DNA of 64,000 bases. Origin: Bradyrhizobium ottawaense (GTDB taxonomy: Bacteria; Pseudomonadota; Alphaproteobacteria; Rhizobiales; Xanthobacteraceae). Within the stretch, counting starts at the first letter, position 1; every line of letters starts with the position of its first letter. The stretch lies in assembly GCF_002278135.3 (NCBI RefSeq), contig NZ_CP029425.2, positions 7,354,001-7,418,000 on the forward strand. Reading direction: 5' to 3'. The translations under genes and the position numbers were made by a program. The notes under the pieces were generated by a model. It ran no database searches. It was not told where the DNA came from and saw only the letters and a list, made by a program, of their open reading frames with translations. Shown one piece after another: positions 35,756 to 48,756 of this stretch.

Positions 35756-36431
35756 TCATATCCGCGCCTGCGCCCAAGTGCGAGTGATGCGTGGAACGGG
35801 CAGAGGGAAGCGTGCCGTCAGGGTGTCGAACTCCGACCAGCCCATGCGCCGACTTTTCTGGCTGCGTCGTCTCAGACAACGTAGCCAGATCCGACGCACT
35901 TCGCGGTAGAAGCCGTTGAGCGCTGGATAATTGTGCGGCCTGCCATAGTAGCCGTAGTGCCCGCGCAGTGCGGCGGCGAACCGCTCGTGCTGCGTGGCCA
36001 GTGGCGCGTGCATGAGCCGCCAGGCGTCCTGGCGCAACGCCGTCAGCTTGCGCGTCAGGCGTTTCCCTTCCGTCTTGTGCTTCACGATGAACCGGCCATC
36101 TCGGGTCCGCCCGCAGTAGTGGGTGAAGCCGAGGAAGGCGAAGGTCTCTGGTCGCCGCTCGCCGCGCCGCTGACGCGAGACGGCCGCGAACCGGCCAAAC
36201 TCGATCAGCCGCGTCTTGCCCTCATGAAGCATCAGGCCAAAGCTGGCCAGCCGCACCTTGAGGGCCAAGAGCATTTCCTGCGCATCTGCCTTGCTCTCGA
36301 AGCCCATGACGAAGTCGTCCGCATAGCGCACGGTCACGACGCGACCGCGGGCATGACGACGACGCCATTGGTGGGCCCAGAGATCGAGGATGTAGTGCAG
36401 GAAGATGTTGGCAAGGAGCGGGCTGATGGCT
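35756..36431 (-). pseudogene. ltrA: Group II intron reverse transcriptase/maturase, C-terminal half
   Basis: It begins at the element boundary with AISPLLANIFLHYILDLW and holds the catalytic YADD (VRYADDFVMGF). The thumb/maturase part (FAFLGFTHYCGRT, HYGYYGRPHNYPALNGFYREV) is complete to the stop. It is the continuation of 38658-39401. Confidence 0.85.
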
Positions 36432-36534
36432 CCCTGAACGCAAAAGATAACTTCCGCTTTGAACGCGTCATCGTCGGCTGGCGTGATAGAGCCGTTGTTG
36501 ATTTGAGACGCAAAAGGTAATACCGTTATGTCAT

Positions 36535-36864
36535 ATGATTCGATCGACGCAAGCGCAGAAAGCCGAGCGGCTGAGGGCGGCGCGACGCTTGCTCGCGAAG
36601 AAAATCGGCATGGCGGAGGCGGCCTTGGTGCTGTCGCGCGAAAGCGGCTTGTCGCTGCGGCAGGCCTATCGCTATCTCGAAGTGGCCAAAAGCAGGGAGC
36701 GGCTCCTTCCCGCGCCGCAGCCATCAGTGACGCTCTCCCTGAAGATGCCGGCCGATCTTGCCCAAAAACTCCAGACGCATGCGACGGCTTCCAGGCTTTC
36801 GGCAAGCGAGGTGATGCGCCGAGCGGTGGCCGCTTATCTCGCGTCTGTCCGCGAAGATGGCTGA
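36535..36864 (+). CDS. Ribbon-helix-helix protein of the serine-recombinase element (109 aa)
   Basis: The C-terminal part (VTLSLKMPADLAQKLQTHAT and RLSASEVMRRAVAAYL) is a CopG/MetJ-type ribbon-helix-helix DNA-binding fold. The N-terminal half contains a helix-turn-helix-like stretch (AALVLSRESGLSLRQAYRYL). Probably regulates the element or directs the recombinase. The stop overlaps the next start. Confidence 0.7.
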   Translation: MIRSTQAQKAERLRAARRLLAKKIGMAEAALVLSRESGLSLRQAYRYLEVAKSRERLLPAPQPSVTLSLKMPADLAQKLQTHATASRLSASEVMRRAVAAYLASVREDG

Positions 36865-37156
36865 GCGGCGAAAAAAACGCGACGTTCGACTCGAATTTGC
36901 GTTCGATCGCCTCGTCGCCGTCAAACTTGAACAGGTTTACGAAATTCTCGTTCCAGATCAGGTGCGCTTCGCGCGCGCTGGCGCCGATGTGACGGGAGGC
37001 GAAGATGAAGACCGCCGCGATTTACGCCAGAGTGTCGTCGGACAAACAGAAGGAGGAGAACACGATCGCCAGTCAGACGAGCGCGCTGATCGCTTTCGCG
37101 CGCGAGCAGAACTGCGACGTGCCGGCGGAATGGGTGATCGAAGACGACGGCTATAG
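36857..37156 (+). CDS. Small frame overlapping the recombinase gene (99 aa)
   Basis: ATG 36857 overlaps the RHH gene stop (ATGGCTGA), suggesting coupling. The first 50 residues (MAERRKKRDVRLEFAFDRLV) lie before the recombinase gene and look coding; the rest overlaps it in another frame. Unrecognised. Confidence 0.35.
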   Translation: MAERRKKRDVRLEFAFDRLVAVKLEQVYEILVPDQVRFARAGADVTGGEDEDRRDLRQSVVGQTEGGEHDRQSDERADRFRARAELRRAGGMGDRRRRL

Positions 37157-38753
37157 CGGCGCGAGCTTGTTGCGCCCCGGACTTGAACGACTGCGCGACC
37201 TCGCCGCAGAAGGGCGGATCCAAGCCGTGCTCGTCTACGCTCCCGATCGGCTGAGCCGGCGCTATGCGCATCAAATCCTTCTTATCGAAGAGTTCGCGCG
37301 CGCCGGCGTCGAAGTCTTGTTCATTCGCTCGAGACGGGCAGCGACGCCGGAAGACGAGCTGCTGCTGCAGTTTCAGGGCATGATCGCCGAATATGAACGC
37401 GCGCAAATCCTGGAACGGTCGCGGCGAGGGAAGCGCCATCGCGCCCTTCAAGGCCAAGTGAGCGTGCTTTCCGGCGCTCCGTTTGGCTATCGCTACAAGC
37501 GCAAGACCGATCACTCTGCCGCCTATTATGAGATCGACGAGCGACAGGCCGGTATCGTGCGCTGGGTCTACGAGCTTTACACCGCAAAAAGCCACAGCAT
37601 CGGCGCCATCACGCGCCTGCTCAATGAGCGCCAGATTCCGACAGCCAAAGAAACAGGCCGCTGGGAGCGCTCGACGGTCTGGGCGATGCTGCGCAATCCC
37701 GCGTATAAAGGAACGGCCTGCTTTGGCAAGACGCGGATCGCGCCGCGCATGCGTGTGACGCGGCCGTTGCGATTGCGCGGCGGCGTCGCTCCTCGCAATA
37801 GCGCAAATCATGAGCTTCCTCGCACAGAGTGGATCGAAATCCCTGTGCCGACCATCATCAGCGAAGAGACCTTCGCATTGGCGAACGAGCTTTTGGAAGC
37901 CAACAAGAAGCATGCCCCGCGACGCACGATCACGCCGAGCGCCCTGCAAGGATTGTTGAGCTGCGCCAAATGCGGCTATGGGCTCTATCGCACCTCGACC
38001 AGGTCGAGCGCTCGAACCATCCATTACTACCGCTGCTTGGGCTCGGATGGCTGGCGCCGGCTCGGCGGGCCGGTCTGCGACAGTCGCCCGACGCGCCAGG
38101 ATTTGCTGGACGAGGTGGTATGGAAAGAGATCGCGCGTTTACTTGAAGACCGACAGCTCATCGAAGACGAACTTGAGCGCCGGCTCAAGGCGGCGCGCAA
38201 CTCCGATCCCACACAGCGCCGGGAGGAAACGCTTCGCCGCGATCTTGCGCGTTCCCGGAAAAGCATCGAGCGTCTCCTCACGGCCTATCAAGAGAGCCTT
38301 CTCTCACTTGAAGAGCTGCGCAGTCGCATGCCCGATTTGCGTAGCCGCGAACAGGCTTGCTTGTCGGCGCTGCAGGCGATCGAAGACCAATCGCAGGAGC
38401 AGGAGGTTTGTCTGCGTCTCGCTGAATCCGTGACTAGCTTCCTCGAGCGCCTCCGCTCGTCCGTCGGCGCGCTCGATATAATCGAACGCCAACGCGTGCT
38501 GCGCCTTCTCGTGAAGGAAGTCCTCGTTGGCGACGACAAGATCGTCATCCACCACTCCATCCCCCTCCCACCCACCCCTCCCGGTGGAAAGGCGCCCGGC
38601 GCCGCCAATAGCTCCGTGACCGCTCCCCCACCGCAAAGTTATCTTTTGCGTTCAGGGAACCATGCCTGCCCCTTGCGGCGTGCCCCTGTCCGTCTCTCGC
38701 TTCTCGCCGCTCTCAAGAACACCGGCCCGCAGCCACAGCTCGAGGAGCCGTAG
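37005..38753 (+). CDS. Large serine recombinase (582 aa)
   Basis: N-terminal resolvase domain: IYARVSSDKQ, with the nucleophile Ser10 or Ser11, and VYAPDRLSRR and AEYERAQILERSRRGK. A recombinase domain (GFGYRY-like PFGYRYKRK; STVWAMLRNPAYKG) follows, then a zinc ribbon (LLSCAKCGYGLY) and a coiled coil (about 400-480). This set catalyses site-specific integration and excision. The frame has no stop inside the element: its last 32 residues come from the antisense strand of the intron RT gene beyond the right repeat. Confidence 0.9.
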   Translation: MKTAAIYARVSSDKQKEENTIASQTSALIAFAREQNCDVPAEWVIEDDGYSGASLLRPGLERLRDLAAEGRIQAVLVYAPDRLSRRYAHQILLIEEFARAGVEVLFIRSRRAATPEDELLLQFQGMIAEYERAQILERSRRGKRHRALQGQVSVLSGAPFGYRYKRKTDHSAAYYEIDERQAGIVRWVYELYTAKSHSIGAITRLLNERQIPTAKETGRWERSTVWAMLRNPAYKGTACFGKTRIAPRMRVTRPLRLRGGVAPRNSANHELPRTEWIEIPVPTIISEETFALANELLEANKKHAPRRTITPSALQGLLSCAKCGYGLYRTSTRSSARTIHYYRCLGSDGWRRLGGPVCDSRPTRQDLLDEVVWKEIARLLEDRQLIEDELERRLKAARNSDPTQRREETLRRDLARSRKSIERLLTAYQESLLSLEELRSRMPDLRSREQACLSALQAIEDQSQEQEVCLRLAESVTSFLERLRSSVGALDIIERQRVLRLLVKEVLVGDDKIVIHHSIPLPPTPPGGKAPGAANSSVTAPPPQSYLLRSGNHACPLRRAPVRLSLLAALKNTGPQPQLEEP

Positions 38754-39401
38754 GATGCGAGGATCGGCGATCCTGTGCGCCACCATCCGCAACAGCCACT
38801 CGTGGTCGACCGAGTCGAAGAAGCTGCGTATGTCGGCATCGAGCACCCAGTTCACACGCTGGCTCATGATCGCCGTATGCAAGGCATCAAGCGCCATATG
38901 AGGATTCCGCCCCGACCGGAAGCCGTAGGAGAACCCAAGGAAGTCGGCCTCATAGACGGCGCTCAACACCTCGGCCACCGCGCTTTGGACGATCTTGTCC
39001 TCGAGCGCCGGCACACCGAGAGGCCGCTTACCGCCATCGGCTTTGGGGATGTAGACTCGCCGCACCGGCTGTGGCCGGTAGCGACCAGTGTGGACCCGTC
39101 CGCAGAGGTCGCGGATGTTATCCGTGAGCCCCTCTTCGTACTTCGCCATCGTTACCCCATCGACCCCCGCGCTGGCCTGCCGCTTTTGTCGTCGAAACGC
39201 CCGAAGCAGAGCGTCCTCGTCGATGTGGTGCAGCAAGGCCGTGAACCGGGTTTGGGCAGCCCGCTTGGCCGCCGCGTTCACCCGATCGAGGTTCGGCGGC
39301 AAGGCAACCCGGCTCTGTGTCCGGACCCTGGCCTTCTCGCGCGGGCTCCCCTCGGGCTGGCCCCTTCCCTCCATACGTCTCGTTTCCTTCGACGACTTCA
39401 C
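38658..39401 (-). pseudogene. ltrA: Group II intron reverse transcriptase/maturase, N-terminal half
   Basis: It carries the RT fingers (RRQKRQASAGVDGVTMAKYE, VRRVYIPKADGGKRPLGVP) and palm segment (WVLDADIRSFFDSVDHEWLL), then stops after RGTPQGAGMVP at the recombinase element. Confidence 0.85.
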
Positions 39402-39654
39402 AGGTACTATGGACCAGTCCGACTCCCGACCTCAGCTCGGACCGCGGCTCTGGCAGTGCCTCGCCGCTGTCCCCCACTGGAGACCAATCCAGTGGACCCG
39501 ATCGGGCCTCTCATGTTCCGATGATTGCCTTCCATGCGTGATGCGGCCATCGACCCCGACGGAGCGGCATCGTCTCGCATAACGACGATGCTCATGCTGC
39601 CTTCGTGACTAGGGAACACACTCGGCCTCCGGCTGATGGCGCTGGTGGTCGAAG

Positions 39655-40255
39655 GCATGACCGGCGCGGCATGTGCAGTGAGATCGGCGACAACGTGAAG
39701 GCCTTCCTCAACCGCCCGCTCTAGGGCGATCGGCCCTATCTGTGGATCGGCCACGTACGTGAAGCTGCGTCAGCAGGGGCGCATCGTCTCGGTCGCGGTG
39801 ACCATCGCGTCGAGTTAACAGCGACGGCCGGCGTGAGGCGCTCGGCATTGACGTCGGCCCATCCGAAGCCGAGACGTTCTGGGCCGCGCTCCTGCGCAAG
39901 CTCGTCCGCCGCGGCCTGCGGGGCTACGGGCTCGTCGTCTCCGATACTCATGAGGGATCACGGCCACGGTCGGCGAAGTTCTCAACGCCACTAGCGCTGC
40001 CGCGTCCACTTCATGCGCAATGCGCTGGCACGTGCCGGCAAGAGCGCACGGCGCCTCGTCTCCGCCTTCATCGCCACGGTGTGCGCCCAGGACGATGCCG
40101 AGGACGCGCGGGCGTAATGGCGCTGCGTCGCCGACCAGCTCCGCTCCCCTGCCAAAGCGCGGCGCCTTCCTTGCAGCGCCGGATCCGCTACTGACGGGCA
40201 ATGCACGGCGGCGGGCAGGAACTCATCTTCCGTCAGACCTCCGGCTCTTGCGATT
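39655..40255 (+). pseudogene. IS256-family transposase, decayed fragment
   Basis: Pieces in several frames match one protein: CSEIGDNVKAFLNRPL then GDRPYLWI, SEAETFWAALLRKLVRRGLR, CRVHFMRNALARAGKSARR and VSAFIATVCAQDDAED. At least four frameshifts or stops. The N- and C-terminal parts are missing. Confidence 0.7.
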
Positions 40256-40494
40256 GATTTGATACGCAAGCGGCTGACCGCTGGCGTTGTCACGTGACGA
40301 TCTCCTTCATCCCGCTAATCCCGAATCTTTTTCGATTCGCCTGTGCGATGTAGTGCGCGGGCTTCTTCGCCATGTTTCTGAACTTGGCCACTCTAGAATC
40401 AGAAATGCCGTCAGTTGCGAGTTCCTTGCGTGCAATGAAAATTCAGATCGAAGCCCGTAGCACGAGTAAGTACGCGGCAACGGGCGGTGCTCCC
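40256..40494. other. No gene seen
   Basis: Spacer between transposase and reverse-transcriptase relics. Confidence 0.4.
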
Positions 40495-40800
40495 GCCGCT
40501 CTTCGTAAATATGAATGTGCATCACGTCTTCGACCTCTGGACCCACGAGTGGAGAAGCAGCGGCAGCTATGCCGGCGGCAGTCTTATGGGCTTCGAAATA
40601 AAACCGAGGTCCTACGCCTTCTCGACGCCCTGCGTGAGCGAATAGCGGAGTTCGGTCTTTCGCTAAATGAGGAGAAGACCCGGATTCTGAAATTTGGACG
40701 GTACGGGGCCGAGCGCCTCTCGCGCCGGGGCAACGCCGCCCGAAGACGTTCGACTTCCTCGGGTTCACGCACATCTGCGCGGTGCACCCAACGAAATCCG
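40495..40800 (+). pseudogene. Second group II intron RT relic, part 1
   Basis: Fragments NMNVHHVFDLWTHEWR (one frame) and RLLDALRERIAEFGLSLNEE then KTRILKFGRYGAERLSRRG (another) match the RT region around and after the active site, with the YADD box deleted. It ends at the IS21 border. Confidence 0.6.
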
Positions 40801-40907
40801 CACTTCACAATGCGGATTTCACGGATCGTGAGCATCGATTTCGCGCGATCGTGAGCACTGAATTCAGACGATCGTGAGCAGCCCGCTACGGCCGATGGGA
40901 GATAGAG

Positions 40908-41617
40908 TCAGTGTTCTGGTTGGCCGTCAAGGGTGATGGTTTTGGCGCTGCGTTTTCGCATGCTTTCTCCGGTGAGCTGGAGGCGGTGGGCGTTGTGGAC
41001 GAGGCGATCGAGAATGGCGTCGGCGACCGTGGGGTCCCCAATGGCTCCATGCCAGGTGTCCACGGGAGCTGACTTGTGACGATGGTGGATGCGCGGCCAT
41101 GTCGGTCCTCGAGGATTTCGAGCAGATCGCGGCGTTCCGCGGCGGTGAGCACCGATAGTCCCCAATCATCCAAAATCAGAAGCTGAGCGCGGCCGAGGCT
41201 TTTGAGGAGCCGGGCGTAGCGTCCGTCTCCGCGCGCGAGCGCGAGCGCCTCGAACAGCCTTGGAACGCGATGATAGAGGACTGATCGGTTGTCGCGGCAG
41301 GCCTTGTGGCCGAGCGCGCAGGCTAACCAACTTTTGCCCAGGCCGGTTGCCCCGGTGACGAGCAAATTCTCGTGGCGATCGATCCAGCGACCTTCGACGA
41401 GTTTGGCGAAAACGGCGCGGTCGATGCCCCGCGGGGTGCGCAGATCGACGTCCTCGACGCAAGCAGTCTGGCGCAGTGCGGCGATCTTGAGGCGCGTGGT
41501 GAGCCGCCTGGTGTCGCGTTCGGCGGCTTCGCGGTCGACCAACAGGCCGATGCGATCTTCGAACGGCAGGGCTTCGAGATCGGGCGATCGGCGCTGCTCC
41601 TCGAAGGCCTTGGCCAT
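40908..41617 (-). pseudogene. istB: IS21 helper ATPase IstB, frameshifted
   Basis: Walker A (VTGATGLGKSWLACALGHKA) and Walker B ([10 protein letters not shown]) are intact. A missing base near 41063 shifts the frame after TSQLP; the normal ending ([20 protein letters not shown]) lies in the next frame down to 40908. The N-terminus is also shortened by the fusion with istA. Confidence 0.8.
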
Positions 41618-41622
41618 TCCGG

Positions 41623-43002
41623 TCAGTCGGCGCCGTAGCTTTTGACGAGCGCCAGAATGCCAAGGCAGGTTCGAAAGCCTTGTTCTGGATGGGGCCGGGC
41701 GTCGATCGCGGCCTGGAAAAACGCTGCTGTCGAAGGACCGATCCGCTCGCCGGCGGCGATCACCGCGGCGGGGGTCCATTTGCCGTAGCGGCGATGGGCG
41801 CTGGGCATGTGGTCGGCGATGGTGGTGTGTCCGCGTCGGTTGGGCGCGCGGGCATGGCTGGCGATCCGCTGGCCCTTGTGGAAGATCTCGACCGTCCGAT
41901 CGTCGATACGGGCATCGACCAGCTCGCCAATCAGACGATACGGCGCGGAGTACCAATGGCCGTCGACCTCGACATGATAATCGGGAGCGAGGCGGCAGCG
42001 CTTCCAGCGTGCGAAGGCATAAGGCTGATCTGGCAGCGGGGTTAGCTTGGGTTTGTCGAGTTCGGCAAACAGTTCGGCGCGGCTTGAGCCGAAGCCACGC
42101 ATTTGACGAGCATTGAGTTCGTCGACGAGTGTCTTGATGGCGGCGTTGAGCTCGGCCCGGGAAAAGAAGCGCTGATTGCGCAGCCGGGCCAGAATCCAGC
42201 GCTGGGCGATTTGCACCGCGACCTCGACCTTCGCCTTGTCTTTTGGGCGCCGCGGCCGTGCGGCGAGAATGGCGGTGCCGTAATGGCTCGCCATCTCGGC
42301 ATAAGTGCGATTGAGGCCGGGATCGTAGCGGTCGGGGTTGCTGACGGCGGCTTTGAGGTTGTCGCAGACCACGAACGTCGGCGTTCCGCTCAAAAACGTG
42401 AACAAGTTGACGTGGGCCCGGATCCAGTCGGCCAAGCTCTCGCTGGGGCAGGCCTCGGCGTAGGTGTAGTTCGAAGCGCCCATCGCCGCGACGAACAGCT
42501 TCATCGGCTGCACTTCCCCGGTCAGGGGATCGACGATGTCGATGGTGTCGCCGGCGAAATCCACGAACACCTTCTCGCCGCCCAGATGAATCTGCCGCAT
42601 CGAAGGTCGGACCCGCCCCTTCCAGGCCTCGTAGGTAGTGCAGAACCACGTGTACCCGAAACCGTCGGGATTAACGGCGCGATACTCCTCCCAGAGCAGG
42701 CGACGGGTTACGTTGCGCCGGCGGAGCTCTTTATCGATGTAGCTCCAGTCGGGCACCGGCCGCTGCGGGCTCTGAGACGCTGGTCGTGGGGCCGGGAAAA
42801 GCAAAAGCTCCAGGTCTTCATCGGTCATTCCCTCCGGAAGCGGCCAGCTCAACCCAGCAGAGCGGGCGCGGCTCAGGTAGCTGTGCACAACGCCGTTGCT
42901 GACGCCCACGCTCCGCGCGATGGCCCGCTCTGGCAGGCCTTGAAAATGTTTTAACCGAAGGACTTCCTTGATCCGGCGCATCGACAATCTCTGGGTAGGC
43001 AT
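41623..43002 (-). CDS. istA: IS21 transposase IstA, C-terminally truncated (459 aa)
   Basis: Helix-turn-helix (GLPERAIARSVGVSNGVVHS), then the integrase core with VFVDFAGDTIDI, VVCDNLKAAV and KAKVEVAVQIAQRWI (D, D, E). The usual final 50 or so residues after LGILALVKSYG are missing because of a deletion joining istA to istB, so function is doubtful. Confidence 0.8.
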   Translation of the reverse strand: MPTQRLSMRRIKEVLRLKHFQGLPERAIARSVGVSNGVVHSYLSRARSAGLSWPLPEGMTDEDLELLLFPAPRPASQSPQRPVPDWSYIDKELRRRNVTRRLLWEEYRAVNPDGFGYTWFCTTYEAWKGRVRPSMRQIHLGGEKVFVDFAGDTIDIVDPLTGEVQPMKLFVAAMGASNYTYAEACPSESLADWIRAHVNLFTFLSGTPTFVVCDNLKAAVSNPDRYDPGLNRTYAEMASHYGTAILAARPRRPKDKAKVEVAVQIAQRWILARLRNQRFFSRAELNAAIKTLVDELNARQMRGFGSSRAELFAELDKPKLTPLPDQPYAFARWKRCRLAPDYHVEVDGHWYSAPYRLIGELVDARIDDRTVEIFHKGQRIASHARAPNRRGHTTIADHMPSAHRRYGKWTPAAVIAAGERIGPSTAAFFQAAIDARPHPEQGFRTCLGILALVKSYGAD

Positions 43003-43159
43003 TGGACTTCCTCGTTAACCACGAGGTCATCCCTAAGCCGGTTGAGTTGTCGGCCGAAGCGCTGCAAGGCTCCGAAAGCCTTGCTCACGATCCTGCGAAA
43101 TCGTTGCTCACGATCCCCTGAAATCCGCGCTCACGATCCCGCGAAACGCGCATCACAAT

Positions 43160-43460
<301 letters not shown>

Positions 43461-43627
43461 TGTTGTCCGTGAACAAGCCTCCAAGCACTTGATTGAGAGT
43501 CTGTTTTCCGGTTGCGGCGGCATTTGAGATTGCAGGGGATTGGGGCTTCACAGCAAAAACCTGCAATTTCGATTTTGGATTTCCCTGCCGCTGCGAACCG
43601 TGATTCTGTGCTGCATCGGAGGGACCG

Positions 43628-44446
43628 ATGCGACCAAAGAAGCACAGGACGACAGGCTCGAACGATCTGTTCCGGTCCCGGCTGGACCAGATCATCAACA
43701 TGCGACACGAGCTGGTTCTGCTCGCCGGCAGGGTCGATCGGGACTGGATCGACGGCGAGATCGCGCCGCTCTACAGCGACAACGGCAGGCCGGGTATCGC
43801 GACCCGCTTCATGATCGGATTGCTGCTGCTCAAGCACATCTACGAGGGGGTGTGCGAGCGCTGGGTCCACGATCCGTACTTCCAGTTCTTCACCGGCGAA
43901 GAGTTTTTCCAGCACGTTTTCCCGCATGAGCGCTCAGACCTGAGCCACTGGCGCAAGCGGCTCGGCGACAAGCTGGAGCGGTTGTTGGCCGAGAGCCTTC
44001 GCGTGGCGCACGCGAGCGGTGCGTTGCGCAGCCAGGACCTCAAGCGGGTCACGGTCGACACGACCGTCCAACCGAAGGCCATCAGCTTCCCGACCGACGC
44101 CAAGCTGCTGCATGCAGCGATCCGCGGGTTGAACCGCCTGGCGAGGAAGCACGGGGTCAGGCTCCGGCAATCCTATGTTCGCGTGGCCAAAAGCGCGGCG
44201 ATGATGGCGGGCCGCTACGCTCATGCCAAACAATTCAACCGGCATCAGCGACAGCTGCGCATCCTGCGCAGCCGGCTGGGCCGGATCATCCGCGACATTC
44301 GCCGCAAGACCGAGGGCCAGGCCGCATTGGAGGGGGCATTCGCCCTGCCGCTGAGCCGAGCCACCCAGATCGGCTCGCAGCAGCAGCGCCAGCGCGGCTG
44401 GAAGTTGTATTCCTTCCATGCTCCGGAGGTCGAGTGCATCGGCAAG
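43628..44446 (+). pseudogene. IS5-family transposase, 5' half
   Basis: Nearly identical in plan to the 8941 gene (MRPKKHRTTGSNDLFRSRLD) up to FHAPEVECIGK. Five residues (GLSDE) are missing after KHIY, an in-frame deletion. Confidence 0.85.
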
Positions 44447-44513
44447 TGCCGCGCGGCGAACAGGATGGAAGTGGAGCGTCGACCATGATGAGAGGGCTAC
44501 GCCGGGCTCGTGA

Positions 44514-46963
<2,450 letters not shown>

Positions 46964-47025
46964 TTGACGCTCCGCGACAATCAAAGCCGCATTGCCTCGC
47001 CTTAATTGTTACCGGATCCTAAGCC

Positions 47026-48692
47026 GTTGCCTCACGTAAATTGCTCCCCTGGACCGGGAACGAGCGAGGGGCGGAGATGGGGTGGCTAAGCATGGCAACG
47101 CGGAAGGAACTGACGGCGGCGGCAGGCGTGCGCTATCGGCGGTCGGATCGCGCGAAGAAGGCGCGGATATTGGACGAGTTCGTCGACATCACCGGATTCC
47201 ATCGGAAGCATGCGATGCGTCTACTTCGAAACCAGGAAGGCGTACATCCGGGCCGACGGGCGCGACGTCGGATATATAATGAAGCAGAACACACCGCACT
47301 CGTGCTGCTTTGGGAGGCGTCAGACCGCATCTGCGGGAAGCGACTGAAAGCATTAATGCCCGCGCTGATTGAGGCGATGGAACGGTACGGGCACCTCGAC
47401 CTTGCCCCTGAGATTCGCACCAAACTTTTGGCGATGAGCGCTGCGACGATCGACCGCGCCTTGGTGCGGGTTCGAGAAAAATTGGGTCGCAAGCGCCGGC
47501 GGCACGCGGGGCATTCCCTGCGTCGCAGTATTCCAATACGGACTTCGGCAGATTGGAATGATCCGGCGCCGGGATTCGTCGAGGCCGACCTTGTAGCGCA
47601 TAGCGGTCCATCTGCGCGCGGCAGCTTCATCCAGACCCTCGTGCTCACCGACATTGCTACCGGCTGGACAGAGTGCGCACCTCTGATCGTGCGCGAACAG
47701 ACGCTGGTGAGCACGGTGCTGACGGAATTGCGCAAGCAATTGCCTTTTGCGCTGCTCGGCTTCGACACGGACAATGACACCGTGTTCATGAATGAGACGT
47801 TGAAGGCCTACTGCGAGGCGGCCAACATTGTCTTCACGCGTTGCCGTCCCTACCGGAAGAATGACCAGGCGTTCGTCGAGCAAAAGAACGGCGCCGTCGT
47901 GCGCAGGATGGTCGGCTATCGTAGGTTCGAAGGCCTGGAGGCGGCCAAGCTACTGGCGGAACTCTATCGGTCAGCGCGGCTGTTCGTAAACTTCTTCCAA
48001 CCTTCGTTCAAACTGTTAGCCAAGCAGCGCGACGGTGCTCGTGTACGTAAGACATACAGCGCGCCGGCAACACCCCACCAGCGCCTGTCAGCGGACGCCC
48101 GCACGCCTGATGCGGTCCGCCACCATCTCCAGGAAATCTATACCGCTCTCGATCCGGTCACGTTGTTGCGCGACATCCGCGACGTGCAGGAGCGCCTCGC
48201 GGCGCTCGCGGATATCCAACCATCCGCCCATCCTGCTGCGGCATCACAATCGATTGATCGCTTCCTGGCAAGCCTGCGAACGGCCTGGAAGGACGGCGCC
48301 ACGCGCCCGACGGATCGGCCAATCGTGAAGGCTAAAAGGGGCCGGCGTCGTCCCGATCCGCTTATCCGGGCAACGTCAGATTTGAGAAAATGGTTTGAAG
48401 CCGAGCCTTGGCGGACCGGCAGCGAACTGCTCTCGCGCCTGCAGGTGGAATATCCTGGAGACTATCCGAACAAGCTTCTTCGAACCCTTCAACGTCGGTT
48501 GAAATCCTGGCGCAGCGAGCAAGCGAATGCGCTGCTGTTTGCTTCAGAAAAAATGCCGCCAGGGCATGAGGTCACAACACCCCAATGACGTGCGAGGTGC
48601 CAGCGGAGGAGGCCGGGCGCTCCGAAACCCCGGCCATCTCCGCACCCGGCCTCCTCCTCAACTCAGGCCAGGAGCAAAATAAATGAGGCAAC
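47026..48692 (+). mobile_element. Insertion sequence with 25-bp inverted ends, family not assigned
   Basis: The left end GTTGCCTCACGTAAATTGCT and the inverse of the right end (GTTGCCTCATTTATTTTGCT) match at most positions and continue with CC(C)CTGG. 1667 bp, one transposase gene. It lies directly next to or within the IS21 copy. Confidence 0.75.
47077..48588 (+). CDS. Integrase-core transposase (503 aa)
   Basis: N-terminal helix-turn-helix (RRSDRAKKARILDEFVDITG). Integrase core: APGFVEADLVAHSG, LLGFDTDNDTVFMNE and NDQAFVEQKNGAVVRR (D, D, E). C-terminal basic DNA-binding region ([12 protein letters not shown]). Intact and probably active. The ATG at 47077 follows a GGGGCGGAG stretch. It does not clearly fit IS3, IS21 or IS481. 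Confidence 0.8.
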   Translation: MGWLSMATRKELTAAAGVRYRRSDRAKKARILDEFVDITGFHRKHAMRLLRNQEGVHPGRRARRRIYNEAEHTALVLLWEASDRICGKRLKALMPALIEAMERYGHLDLAPEIRTKLLAMSAATIDRALVRVREKLGRKRRRHAGHSLRRSIPIRTSADWNDPAPGFVEADLVAHSGPSARGSFIQTLVLTDIATGWTECAPLIVREQTLVSTVLTELRKQLPFALLGFDTDNDTVFMNETLKAYCEAANIVFTRCRPYRKNDQAFVEQKNGAVVRRMVGYRRFEGLEAAKLLAELYRSARLFVNFFQPSFKLLAKQRDGARVRKTYSAPATPHQRLSADARTPDAVRHHLQEIYTALDPVTLLRDIRDVQERLAALADIQPSAHPAAASQSIDRFLASLRTAWKDGATRPTDRPIVKAKRGRRRPDPLIRATSDLRKWFEAEPWRTGSELLSRLQVEYPGDYPNKLLRTLQRRLKSWRSEQANALLFASEKMPPGHEVTTPQ

Positions 48693-48756
48693 TGATCGCG
48701 CCCGGGAGCATCGATATGTGAGGCAATACGTCTTCCGACCCAGATCGTCGCGCTAT

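Larger units (their letters stand above)
36432..38657 (+). mobile_element. Serine-recombinase element with 20-bp inverted ends
   Basis: CCCTGAACGCAAAAGATAAC at 36432-36451 and its perfect inverse at 38638-38657 bound 2226 bp carrying an RHH protein, a small frame and a large serine recombinase. It splits the intron RT gene right after the codons for TPQGA. A diverged internal copy of the end (ACGCAAAAGGTAATACC) lies near 36508. Confidence 0.75.
35669..39600 (-). mobile_element. Group II intron, interrupted by a serine-recombinase element
   Basis: On the minus strand the reverse-transcriptase gene is followed by an RNA domain V/VI, so the 3' end is near 35669. The 5' end lies upstream of 39401 but cannot be placed exactly; 39600 is an estimate. 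The leader at 39402-39600 has the GGACTGGTCCATAGTACC-type block common before intron-encoded maturases. The RT gene is split by the 2.2-kb element at 36432-38657. Confidence 0.7.
40811..43157 (-). mobile_element. IS21-family element, defective copy
   Basis: Both ends carry three spaced copies of GATCGTGAGCA (left 40811-40881; right, inverted, 43087-43157), the multiple-terminal-repeat structure of IS21. Gene order istA-istB on the minus strand. The istA/istB junction is deleted and istB has a frameshift. Confidence 0.8.

Noticed and set aside
36921..38024. 367-codon minus-strand open frame
   Set aside because: Antisense to the serine recombinase, whose domains are unmistakable.
42103..42954. 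283-codon plus-strand open frame
   Set aside because: Antisense to istA, whose integrase motifs are clear.
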